Assembly: GCA_020431945.1 (NCBI GenBank)
Contig: JAGQHH010000211.1
Location: 1-21,384 of the forward strand
Direction: 5' to 3'
DNA: 21,384 nucleotides
From: Cyanobacteria bacterium HKST-UBA02
GTDB lineage: Bacteria > Cyanobacteriota > Vampirovibrionia > Obscuribacterales > Obscuribacteraceae
Shown piece after piece: positions 14,594-21,384 of the stretch. Positions within the stretch are counted from its first letter, which is position 1. Every line of letters begins with the position of its first letter. The notes beneath the pieces were generated by a model. That model did not search any database and was not told the origin of the DNA. It saw only the letters and a program-made list of their open reading frames with translations. Both the position numbers and the translations under genes were made by a program.

Positions 14594-14604
14594 CTAACCG
14601 GACT

Positions 14605-17568
14605 GTGGAGAAAACGACCCTCACTCGCGACGACTGGCTCGACCAGCTCCGGTTCCAATATCCGCTCAGGAAGTACCAGAGCGATATTATCTCGCTTTGC
14701 GATCGAAAGCTGAAAGACGGCGAAAAAGAGCTCCACATAGTCGCTCCGCCGGGATCGGGCAAAACCATTATCGGTCTCGAGATCGTCAGCCGATTCCGCT
14801 GCCCGAGCCTGGTAGTCTGCCCCAATACCACAATCCAGTCGCAATGGGCGGACAAGCTCGGTCTCTTTTTAGAACCCGAATTCGCCGAGCTCGCCAGGCC
14901 CGCCATAATCGGAACCCACGAAGACAGACCCCTCAAACCGATCACGGTGCTTACCTACCAGGTCCTTTCGGTGCCGGGCAAAGAGCAGGAGTTTCTCGAA
15001 AGCCACGCCCTCAAGGAATGGACCGACGAGATGGCGCAGAGCCGCTCTCTGAGCCGGGGCGAAGCCGAGGTCCGCATCCTCGACCTGAAAGCCAATAACA
15101 AGAGCGCCTACAAAAAAGAGATCAGCCGTCATATCACCCGCCTGCGTCGCAAGCTAACCGACGTCATGACCCTGGAGGAGATCCTCCACGAAAACGCCCT
15201 GGGCCTGGTGCAAGCCCTCAAGCGCCAGGGATGCGGTCTGGTCATCTTCGATGAGTGCCACCATCTCACCGATTACTGGGCTTCGGTGATGATACACCTG
15301 GTACGCCGCCTGGACAACGTCACCGTGGTCGGTCTCACCGGCACGCCGCCCGAGGCCAAGACCGGCAAGCAGAAAGCACGCTATCTCACCCTTGTAGGCG
15401 AGATCGATTTTCAGGTGCCCACACCGGCCCTGGTGAAAGAAGGAGGGCTGGCGCCCTTTCAAGATCTCGTCTATTTCACCGAGCCCACCAGTGAAGAGCG
15501 CGATTTCCTCAAAGAAAAGCACCAGGATCTGCACGAGATTATTCAAAACAAAAACTTCCGCGAATTTGTCGAAAGCCAGAAACAATTCGTCGAGCGCAAA
15601 CCTGAGCTCGCCATGGCGCTTGCCCGCTACTTCTACGCGGGTAAATTGCCTCTGCCGGGCGACCTGGTGGTTTCGGAAGCAGTGAGACAGTCTCCGCAGC
15701 TCGATGACTGGCTCGAGCTCCTCGAGGACTTCGCTCTCAATCATCTCAAAACCAGCGCCGACAAAGACGACCATGAGCTGCTCAAAACAATCGGCAGCGC
15801 TCTCAAGAAAATCGGCTTCAGCCTGTCCGAGAGAGGGATCAGATCCACCGCCTCGCCGGTGGACAGGGTGCTCGCTTATTCCCGGAACAAGAGCCGGGCC
15901 GTCGCCACCATTCTCGACACTGAATACGCGACTCTCGACGATCGTCTCAGGGCCCTCGTAATCACGGACTTCGAGCGCATGTCCGCAACCGTGCTCAAAT
16001 CGGTATCGACAGTGCTCGATGCCGATGCCGGAGGAGCCATCGCCGTGGTAAGAGAGCTCATCGCCCACCCGGTGTCGGCATATATCAATCCCTGCCTGGT
16101 GACCGGCTCTCTGGTTCTAATCGACAGCCGCATCACCAGGACTTTCACCGAGACGGCCAGACGTTATCTCGAAGAAGCCGGCGAAAAGACCGAGCTCGAG
16201 CTCGCCCCCTTCGAAGCCGATCCCGGTCTCACCAGTGTCAGCCTCCCCGGGGGCGACTGGAGCACAAGATTATATGTAGGTCTGCTCACCAGCGCTTTCG
16301 AGACCGGAGTGACCAAATGTCTGGTGGGCACCAGGGGTATCTTCGGAGAGGGATGGGACTCCCAGCAGCTCAATACAGTGATCGACCTGACCACCACCAC
16401 CTCGCCGGTCTCGGTCAAGCAACTCCGGGGGAGGGGCATCAGGCTCGATACCAGCAATATCAGCAGCGCCTTGGCCGACCGCAAAGTCACCAACAACTGG
16501 GATGTGGTGGCCATCGCCCCGGAGCTCGAAAAGGGGCTGAACGATTATTCGCGATTCGTGCGCAAGCATCAGGGCTATTTCGGCATAGCCGACGACGGCC
16601 AGATTGAGTGCGGCGTCGGTCATGTCCATCCTGCTTTCTCCGATCTGACACCGGCAGAAGTCTTCGCATCGCTTCAGTCTTTCAATGAGGAAATGCTGAA
16701 AAGAGCTCTGGTCAGAGATCAGATCTATGAGCTCTGGAAGGTAGGAAAGCCTTATGCCAACCGGCAGCTGGGCTGCATCGAGATAGCCGCTCTGCCGGCT
16801 CCCGGCGCGCAGCCGGCCCATGTTCGTGCCGGCAGCACCTACCCCGAGCATGCCCGGCAGTTGCGTCAGAGACTCCACCGCGCCCTGGGGATCTATATAG
16901 CAGGCGGGATTGTGGCTTCCATCGCCCTTGCCGGAGTGCTCATGGACCCGTTCCTGTGCCTGGTATCGTCGATGGTGATCGTCACCATGTCGACCATTCT
17001 CGGTCTGAGACAGAGAGCGATGGTGAAAGACGAGCTCGAGGAGTTTGTCGTGGTCGAAGCCTCCGGCGATCGAGCCGGCTGCCTCTCCAGCATCGCCAGA
17101 GCCGTGCTCGATTCCCTCATTGACAGAAATTTCCTCCCCGAGGATATCGAGCCGGAAGATATCGTAATCAGCCAGCGAAGCCATGACAATTACAGGGTAT
17201 TTCTCGACGGAGCCAGCGAAGAGCACACGAAGATCTTCGTAAAGGCCTTCGAGGAAGTCATGGCTCCGGTGACGAATCAGCCTTATCTGATTCCGCGCTA
17301 CAGTTTCAACCTGGAAGGTCTGAATGAGAAGGCGAGAAAAACCTTTTTCAACCTCTACCTGACCGGTCGAGCCGAGCCCGATATAGCGGCATACCATGCC
17401 GTACCCAGGCTCCTTGCCCGGTCCGAGAAAGGCAGAGAGTCTTTCGAATTCGCCTGGAACCACTATGTCAGTCCTGGCTTTGTCGTAGCCACGCAAGAGG
17501 ATCCGGTAATCCTGCAAAAATATTTCGGGCTCGGTCCGAGTCTTGCCGAGAGATTATTGTGGGATTAG
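14605..17568 (+). CDS. SF2 DEAD/DEAH-type helicase with a C-terminal transmembrane hairpin
   Basis: A 987-residue superfamily 2 ATPase. RecA-like domain 1: Q-motif-like LRKYQSDII (21-29), Walker A APPGSGKT (47-54), motif Ia VVCPNTTIQSQW (70-81), Walker B DECH (216-219), motif III GLTGTPP (243-249). Between it and the second RecA domain lies a long helical insert (about 295-540). Domain 2 has GTRGIFGEGWDS (575-586) and motif VI QLRGRGIR (606-613). After this come two adjacent hydrophobic segments (about 761-779 and 782-800) separated by MDP, then a soluble alpha/beta domain (about 810-987). Complete motifs predict an active ATPase acting on DNA or RNA. Membrane segments in an SF2 helicase are unusual. 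The start is GTG at 14605 with poor ribosome site. The M28 peptidase gene follows 13 bases later. No methylase or nuclease partner is visible. Confidence 0.9.
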   Translation: MEKTTLTRDDWLDQLRFQYPLRKYQSDIISLCDRKLKDGEKELHIVAPPGSGKTIIGLEIVSRFRCPSLVVCPNTTIQSQWADKLGLFLEPEFAELARPAIIGTHEDRPLKPITVLTYQVLSVPGKEQEFLESHALKEWTDEMAQSRSLSRGEAEVRILDLKANNKSAYKKEISRHITRLRRKLTDVMTLEEILHENALGLVQALKRQGCGLVIFDECHHLTDYWASVMIHLVRRLDNVTVVGLTGTPPEAKTGKQKARYLTLVGEIDFQVPTPALVKEGGLAPFQDLVYFTEPTSEERDFLKEKHQDLHEIIQNKNFREFVESQKQFVERKPELAMALARYFYAGKLPLPGDLVVSEAVRQSPQLDDWLELLEDFALNHLKTSADKDDHELLKTIGSALKKIGFSLSERGIRSTASPVDRVLAYSRNKSRAVATILDTEYATLDDRLRALVITDFERMSATVLKSVSTVLDADAGGAIAVVRELIAHPVSAYINPCLVTGSLVLIDSRITRTFTETARRYLEEAGEKTELELAPFEADPGLTSVSLPGGDWSTRLYVGLLTSAFETGVTKCLVGTRGIFGEGWDSQQLNTVIDLTTTTSPVSVKQLRGRGIRLDTSNISSALADRKVTNNWDVVAIAPELEKGLNDYSRFVRKHQGYFGIADDGQIECGVGHVHPAFSDLTPAEVFASLQSFNEEMLKRALVRDQIYELWKVGKPYANRQLGCIEIAALPAPGAQPAHVRAGSTYPEHARQLRQRLHRALGIYIAGGIVASIALAGVLMDPFLCLVSSMVIVTMSTILGLRQRAMVKDELEEFVVVEASGDRAGCLSSIARAVLDSLIDRNFLPEDIEPEDIVISQRSHDNYRVFLDGASEEHTKIFVKAFEEVMAPVTNQPYLIPRYSFNLEGLNEKARKTFFNLYLTGRAEPDIAAYHAVPRLLARSEKGRESFEFAWNHYVSPGFVVATQEDPVILQKYFGLGPSLAERLLWD

Positions 17569-17569
17569 A

Positions 17570-17575
17570 AAGGAG
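17570..17575 (+). promoter_or_regulatory. ribosome binding site deciding the M28 peptidase start
   Basis: AAGGAG lies 6 bases before ATG 17582 and directly after the helicase stop. A longer frame from 17543 would overlap the helicase and has no such site. Confidence 0.75.
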
Positions 17576-17581
17576 AAAACG

Positions 17582-19150
17582 ATGACAGCGAGCACCACTG
17601 CCGATGCAATCCTGGAGCATATAAAGAGCCTGGCCTCGGACCGCTTCGAAGGAAGGTCACCGGGAAGCGATGGCGAGAGAATCACCATCGATTATCTCCG
17701 GGACTGTTGCCGGCACATCGGCCTGGCGCCGGCAGGGGAAGACGGCTATTTCCAGAGAGTACCGGTTATCGGAATCAAATCGAAACCGGTCGTATCATTC
17801 AAAACAGGCTCATCGACCCTGACTCCCTCATTTCCCGAGCAATTCGTCGCCATGTCCCGCTCCCTAAAGGATGCTATAGAAATCGAAAATGCTCCCGTAG
17901 TATTCGTCGGCTACGGAATCGAGGCCCCGGAATACGGCTGGAACGACTACAAGGATAAGGATGTCCGGGACAAAATCGTGATCGTTTTGATAGGCCAGCC
18001 GGGAAGACCGGACAGAGAGGATTCCACAAGACTCGACGAGAGTTTTTTCCGGGGTCGGGCTCTTACTTATTATGGTCGCTGGACATATAAATACGAAAAG
18101 GCTTCCGAAAAAGGCGCTGCTGCTGTTTTGATAGTTCATGAAAGCGAGCCCGCCGGTTACGGTTATGACGTGGTGAAAGCGAGCTGGAGCGGCGAGAATT
18201 TCGATCTGGGCAGAGCTCGAGAGCGCGTGCGGGCCGAAGGCTGGCTCTCTCTGGATTCGGCAGAGAAGCTCTTTGCCATGAGTGGCAGGTCGTATCTGGA
18301 ACTCAAAAAAAGCGCCGGGCAGCCTGACTTCGAGCCGGTGGATCTGGGCACCACCGCTGATATTTCGGTGGCCAATACCACCAGAGAATTCGACTCCCAC
18401 AATGTCCTGGCCATGATCGAAGGAGAAGACCCGGATCTCAAGAAAGAGTGCATCGTATACAGTGCACACTGGGATCATTTCGGCAAGAAAGAGAAAGACG
18501 GCAAGGTCGAGATCTATAGCGGCGCCCTGGACAACGGCTCAGGGGTGGCCATGGTCCTGGAGATCGGCCGGCGCTTCATACAGGAGAAGCCGCGGCGCTC
18601 GATTCTCTTCTTTTTCACCACCCTGGAAGAATCAGGACTGATCGGCTCGCAGTATTATATTCAGAATCCTATCTTCCCTCTCGATAAAACAGTGGCTGTC
18701 ATAAACCTGGACGTCATGAATCTCTGGGGCGCGACCCGGGAGATAATCAGTATCGCCCACGGTCATTCCACTCTCGACGAGAATCTCCGCGTCCGGGCCG
18801 CTGAGCAGAATCGCACGGTGATACCGGATGTAGAGCCTGAGAAAGGCTATTTCTACCGCTCCGATCATCTGCCCTTTCTACAGAGCGGCGTTCCCGCTCT
18901 CTTTTTCCTCAATCCAGGCTCTTCATATATAGACAAAGATCCGGACTATGCAACACGAAAGAAGGCCGACTATATCAGCAACGATTATCACAAGCCTTCG
19001 GACAAGGTCAAAGACGACTGGGACATGGCGGGAGCGGTGGAAGACGTGGAGCTGCTTTTTCAGGTCGGTAAGGATCTCGGCAACGAGAGCGGCAGGCCGT
19101 CGTTCAAACCGGCATCAGAGTTCTTCAAGGAATATCAAAAGACGAACTGA
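17582..19150 (+). CDS. M28-family zinc metallopeptidase with PA-like insert
   Basis: A 522-residue aminopeptidase-type enzyme. The N-terminal part LASDRFEGRSPGSDGERITI (17-36) is typical of M28 peptidases. A PA-like region (about 100-200, VFVGYGIEAPEYGWNDY) is inserted before the catalytic domain. All di-zinc ligands appear: H296 and D298 in SAHWDHFG, bridging D317 in GALDNGSG, E349/E350 in TLEESG, D377 in INLDVMN, and H470 in NDYHKPSD. It should therefore be active, cleaving N-terminal residues or small peptides. Unlike most M28 relatives it has no signal peptide, so a cytoplasmic role is predicted. It follows the helicase by 13 bases and is probably co-transcribed. Its last 16 bases overlap the 3' end of the convergent NUDIX gene. 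Confidence 0.92.
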   Translation: MTASTTADAILEHIKSLASDRFEGRSPGSDGERITIDYLRDCCRHIGLAPAGEDGYFQRVPVIGIKSKPVVSFKTGSSTLTPSFPEQFVAMSRSLKDAIEIENAPVVFVGYGIEAPEYGWNDYKDKDVRDKIVIVLIGQPGRPDREDSTRLDESFFRGRALTYYGRWTYKYEKASEKGAAAVLIVHESEPAGYGYDVVKASWSGENFDLGRARERVRAEGWLSLDSAEKLFAMSGRSYLELKKSAGQPDFEPVDLGTTADISVANTTREFDSHNVLAMIEGEDPDLKKECIVYSAHWDHFGKKEKDGKVEIYSGALDNGSGVAMVLEIGRRFIQEKPRRSILFFFTTLEESGLIGSQYYIQNPIFPLDKTVAVINLDVMNLWGATREIISIAHGHSTLDENLRVRAAEQNRTVIPDVEPEKGYFYRSDHLPFLQSGVPALFFLNPGSSYIDKDPDYATRKKADYISNDYHKPSDKVKDDWDMAGAVEDVELLFQVGKDLGNESGRPSFKPASEFFKEYQKTN

Positions 19151-19809
19151 GGCCGGTCTTTCAACTCTTCGAAGCGCTCCGGGATCAGGCTGTAGAGCCG
19201 AGCCGGGCGATAAGAGCCTTCCTGGGACATCTCATCGAGCTCTTTCAGAATTCCGGATGAGAGGAATTTCTTGCGAAAGTTGCGATTGTCCACCGGCTTA
19301 CCCAGAACAGCCTCATAAACCACCTGGAGCTCCCGGAGGGTGAACTTCTCAGGAAGCAGGCTGAAAGCCGCCGGGGTGTACTCGATCTTGTACTTGAGCC
19401 GGGTGAGAGCATAGTCGACGATCTCGCGGTGATCGAACGCCAGATCCGGAAGCTCCCCGGTTGGCCACCAGGCCACACCACTGGCATCGGTGTCGGCTTT
19501 CAGATCGAGGGAGTCGGCCCGGAGCAGCGCCATATACGATACCGTCACAGTCCGCCCCCGGGGGTCTCGATCCCGGGCTCCGAAAGTATAGAGCTGCTCG
19601 AGGAAGACATCCCGGACATTGGTCTCTTCCACGAGCTCGCGGTGGGCAGCCTCATCGAGATCGGCGTCCTCATCGGTGACGAAGCCTCCGGGCAGGGCCC
19701 AGGAAGAGCGGAACGGATCGTATTTGCGTTTGATCAAGAGCACTTCGAGCACACCCTGCTCCACGGCGAAGGCGACTATGTCCACGGTCACTCGAATGCT
19801 CCTGCTCAT
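19135..19809 (-). CDS. NUDIX domain-winged helix regulator (NrtR-like)
   Basis: A 224-residue protein with an N-terminal NUDIX domain (about 1-140) and a C-terminal winged helix (about 147-210; LLPEKFTLRELQVVYEAV, then NRNFRKKF). This pairing defines the NrtR-type repressors, which sense ADP-ribose and control NAD or pentose metabolism genes. The NUDIX box is altered: the spacing before AAHRELVEE has one extra residue, and the usual EETG is EETN (61-64). Hydrolysis may be weak or absent, as in several sensor-type members. The ATG overlaps the stop of the GNAT gene in an ATGA, so it is translationally coupled. Its target genes are not evident in the window; autoregulation of the SPFH-RHH-GNAT group is possible. 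It converges with the M28 gene, overlapping by 16 bases. Confidence 0.88.
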   Translation of the reverse strand: MSRSIRVTVDIVAFAVEQGVLEVLLIKRKYDPFRSSWALPGGFVTDEDADLDEAAHRELVEETNVRDVFLEQLYTFGARDRDPRGRTVTVSYMALLRADSLDLKADTDASGVAWWPTGELPDLAFDHREIVDYALTRLKYKIEYTPAAFSLLPEKFTLRELQVVYEAVLGKPVDNRNFRKKFLSSGILKELDEMSQEGSYRPARLYSLIPERFEELKDRPQFVF

Positions 19810-20343
19810 AAGCTCTTAGTATAAGCCTCGAGATCAGGCCAGGCATAGATGACATGAGCCATATCCCGGTAATCAGGCGGCGGCATGACGCCCTCTATGC
19901 GCCTTCCTCCATGGCGCCGATAGAAGGAGCAGGCCGCCAGATTATCAGCAATGCACCAGAGCATGACATTCGGCGCCCCACTTGCAGCCAGGATTCGCAG
20001 ACCCTCGCTGAGGAGCAGGCTGCCAGTTCCCCGGCGCTGGCAAGACGGATCGACATAAAGTGCCCGGATCTGCTTGCTGTATTCCAGGGGGGGGATGGTC
20101 ATTGTCCGTGGCCCCGAACATCCCGGTAATCACTCCCTCAGTCGATTCGCTTACCAGAGATACCCAGCGGGGATCCACCGACCGGTCGGCAAAGCTTCTG
20201 CATCTTTCATTCTCATCGAAGCGCTGGAGAAAACCTGCCGGTAAGAGATACCCGAGAGACTCCCGCCAGACTCTCATAAAAAGATCAGCCAGGGCCGGGG
20301 CGTCCGATTCTCTTGCTCGCCTGATCTCAATCGAGCCTGACAT
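19806..20343 (-). pseudogene. GNAT acetyltransferase split by a frameshift at a G8/C8 run
   Basis: The N-terminal half of a GNAT N-acetyltransferase (MSGSIEIRRARESDAPALAD onward) reads from 20343 to about 20100. The C-terminal half with acetyl-CoA motif A (ALYVDPSCQRRGTGSLLL) reads in another frame to 19806. The two meet at a run of eight C on the coding strand (20094-20087). Removing one C joins them into one frame of about 178 codons with a normal GNAT layout, so a one-base slip is the cause: sequencing error, real mutation or phase variation. The start overlaps the ribbon-helix-helix gene by 17 bases, and the stop overlaps the NUDIX start in ATGA, so the gene sits in a tight operon. Substrate unknown. 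Confidence 0.8.
20087..20094. repeat. eight-base G homopolymer causing the GNAT frameshift
   Basis: An uninterrupted run of 8 G on the plus strand (8 C in the coding direction). Seven would keep the acetyltransferase in frame. Runs of this length are prone to polymerase slippage and to base-calling error. Confidence 0.85.
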
Positions 20344-20533
20344 CGGGCTTCTCCACCTGCTCCTGCCTGATCACTCCATAGTCTTGCTTCTCTTTTCCTT
20401 TATAGCGGGAAAGGGCCTGGCGCAGAAGATACTCTATCTGCCCGTTGACACTGCGCATCTCCTGTTGCGCCCAGGACTCCAGGTCGTTATAGACCTGTTG
20501 ATCGATACGCAGTAAGAAAGACTTTCGCGGCAT
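20327..20533 (-). CDS. Arc/MetJ-type ribbon-helix-helix protein paired with SPFH gene
   Basis: A 68-residue small DNA-binding-type protein. MPRKSFLLRIDQQVYNDLE (1-19) forms the expected beta strand and first helix, followed by SVNGQIEYLLRQALSR for the second helix; this is the ribbon-helix-helix fold of Arc-like proteins. From memory, proteins of this sort (SVN-QIE-LL-EAL) often lie next to SPFH/band-7 genes that end in PVVN-GTLY, as here; a role beyond DNA binding has not been fixed to my knowledge. The start at ATG 20533 is four bases after the SPFH stop, with GAG ahead of it; an upstream ATG at 20557 would add eight poor residues. The 3' end overlaps the GNAT start. A toxin-antitoxin antitoxin role is possible but no toxin is adjacent. 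Confidence 0.8.
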   Translation of the reverse strand: MPRKSFLLRIDQQVYNDLESWAQQEMRSVNGQIEYLLRQALSRYKGKEKQDYGVIRQEQVEKPDVRLD

Positions 20534-20537
20534 TATC

Positions 20538-21384
20538 TCAATATAGTGTCCCGGCATTCACTACCGGCTGGGCCTGGGTATCGCTGCAGAGCACCACCAG
20601 GAGATTGCTCACCATGGCAGCTTTGCGCTCGTCGTCGAGATTGAGCAACTCAGTCTTGGTGAGATCCTCCAGGGCACCGGTGACGATGCTCACCGCACCA
20701 CTGACAATGGCTCGCCGGGCCGCCACCACGGCTTCCGCTTGCTGGCGCTTGAGCATGGCCATGGCGATCTCCGGAGCATAAGCCAGGTGAGAGATCCTGG
20801 CCTCGTCCACGGTGATGCCTGCTACCGCCAGTCTCTGATCGAGCTCCTGCTTGAGAGTATGAGAGACCTCGTCGACACTGCTTCGAAGCGTGGTCTCCTC
20901 CTCCTCGCCATCATAAGAATAAAGATTGGCCAGATGTCTCACGGCAGTCTCGCTCTGCACCCGCACGAAAGCCTCATAATGATCCACGTCGAAAATGGCC
21001 CGGGAAGGCTCCGAAACGTGCCAGACCACCACCGCTGCGATCTCGATGGGATTGCCCCGGCGGTCGTTGACCTTGAGCACCGGCGACTGGAAATTCTGCA
21101 TCTTGAGAGAAATCGACCGGCGGCTGCAAAATGGATTGACCAGAACCAGACCGTTTCTTTTCACAGTACCGCTATAGGTACCGACAAAAATCAAGACCAT
21201 CGAATAGTTCGGCTGAATGACCGCGAAGCCCCGGCTGAGATAGAAGGAAGCCATGAGAATCACGCCCGGGAGCAGGATCTGGCCATAGTCGCTGCTCCAG
21301 TGCTCCCCCAGGGCGAGAAAAACCGATACGAAGGCCAGGGCCGACCAGCCCATGATTCCAATTAAAACCAGAAGACCTGCCCAG
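20538..21384 (-). CDS. SPFH/band-7 domain membrane protein, 5' end cut by window edge
   Basis: A membrane-anchored scaffold protein of the SPFH (stomatin/prohibitin/flotillin) superfamily. The visible part shows two N-terminal hydrophobic segments (the first running into the right edge, the second around GVILMASFYL), then the band-7 domain: RGFAVIQPNYSMVLIFVGTY, and GNPIEIAAVVVWHVSEPSRA, followed by FVRVQSETAVRHLA and ARISHLAYAPEIAMAMLKRQ. A C-terminal helix ends NLLVVLCSD and PVVNAGTLY, the typical tail of this subfamily. An ATG at 21353 could be the start, but the frame stays open to 21384 and the upstream codons are hydrophobic, so the true start is probably outside. It should oligomerise at the inner membrane and organise lipid or protein microdomains. 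It heads the RHH-GNAT-NUDIX group. Confidence 0.9.
   Translation of the reverse strand, partial: WAGLLVLIGIMGWSALAFVSVFLALGEHWSSDYGQILLPGVILMASFYLSRGFAVIQPNYSMVLIFVGTYSGTVKRNGLVLVNPFCSRRSISLKMQNFQSPVLKVNDRRGNPIEIAAVVVWHVSEPSRAIFDVDHYEAFVRVQSETAVRHLANLYSYDGEEEETTLRSSVDEVSHTLKQELDQRLAVAGITVDEARISHLAYAPEIAMAMLKRQQAEAVVAARRAIVSGAVSIVTGALEDLTKTELLNLDDERKAAMVSNLLVVLCSDTQAQPVVNAGTLY

Noticed and set aside
15154..16068. 304-codon open frame on the minus strand inside the helicase
   Set aside because: It is the mirror image of the helicase insert, with no recognisable domain and no ribosome site.
16270..17517. 415-codon open frame on the minus strand across the helicase
   Set aside because: It is antisense to the region that includes helicase motifs V and VI and the hydrophobic hairpin; GC-rich coding sequence often leaves such open frames.
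14605..17568. Helicase as part of a restriction-modification or known defence system
   Set aside because: No methylase, nuclease or known defence partner lies in the window; only the M28 peptidase follows.
20327..20533. Ribbon-helix-helix gene as the antitoxin of a toxin-antitoxin pair
   Set aside because: No small toxin gene is adjacent; the partner is an SPFH protein, which matches a different recurrent pairing.
1..21384. CRISPR array, insertion sequence, prophage or attachment site
   Set aside because: No spaced direct repeats, transposase, integrase, terminal inverted repeats or structural phage genes were seen on either strand.

Overview
The window looks like a piece of chromosome from a Gram-negative-type, deep-branching bacterium. 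It is moderately GC-rich by eye (not counted). It carries a MacAB-type efflux pair, which implies an inner membrane, a periplasm and usually an outer-membrane partner, plus several Sec-type signal peptides. The Hanks-type Ser/Thr kinase sits behind a small Cys-rich ribbon and a receiver domain, and there are LRV/HEAT-like repeats. These resemble my recollection of non-photosynthetic Cyanobacteriota (Melainabacteria/Vampirovibrionia, Obscuribacterales-like). That placement is a low-confidence inference. I see no phage, IS, CRISPR, rRNA or tRNA signal.

Layout. 1-2436 (minus): a split MacAB-type exporter, with a periplasmic adaptor followed by a permease without fused ATPase that runs off the left edge. 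2651-6626 (plus): a signalling cluster of a NarL/LuxR-type response regulator, a receiver domain fused to a complete Ser/Thr kinase, and an HPt-REC-histidine kinase hybrid. 6665-11068: a lipid/glycan block with an exported patatin-like phospholipase (plus), a coupled GT4 glycosyltransferase and exported alpha/beta hydrolase (minus), and a divergent GT21-like membrane glycosyltransferase (plus). 11071-14546: an exported SRPBCC protein, an LRV-repeat protein, an apparently leaderless His/Tyr-rich membrane protein, a GIY-YIG protein, an esterase and an exported unknown. The 303-bp gap 12344-12646 holds a structured RNA candidate with an intrinsic terminator pointing left. 14605-19150 (plus): a 987-aa SF2 helicase with a predicted transmembrane hairpin, followed closely by an M28 metallopeptidase without a signal peptide. 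19135-21384 (minus): a tightly packed set of SPFH/band-7 protein, ribbon-helix-helix protein, GNAT acetyltransferase (frameshifted at a run of 8 G) and NrtR-like NUDIX regulator.

How they may work together. The signalling genes contain every part of a phosphorelay (HK, REC, HPt, DNA-binding RR) plus a Ser/Thr kinase under a receiver domain, so phospho-Asp input could be converted to Ser/Thr phosphorylation. They lie divergently from the efflux operon, with a symmetric operator-like sequence between them, so efflux control is a reasonable hypothesis. The most unusual single proteins are the receiver-kinase fusion and the membrane-segment helicase. The most unusual non-coding signal is the leader-like structure upstream of the LRV-repeat gene.
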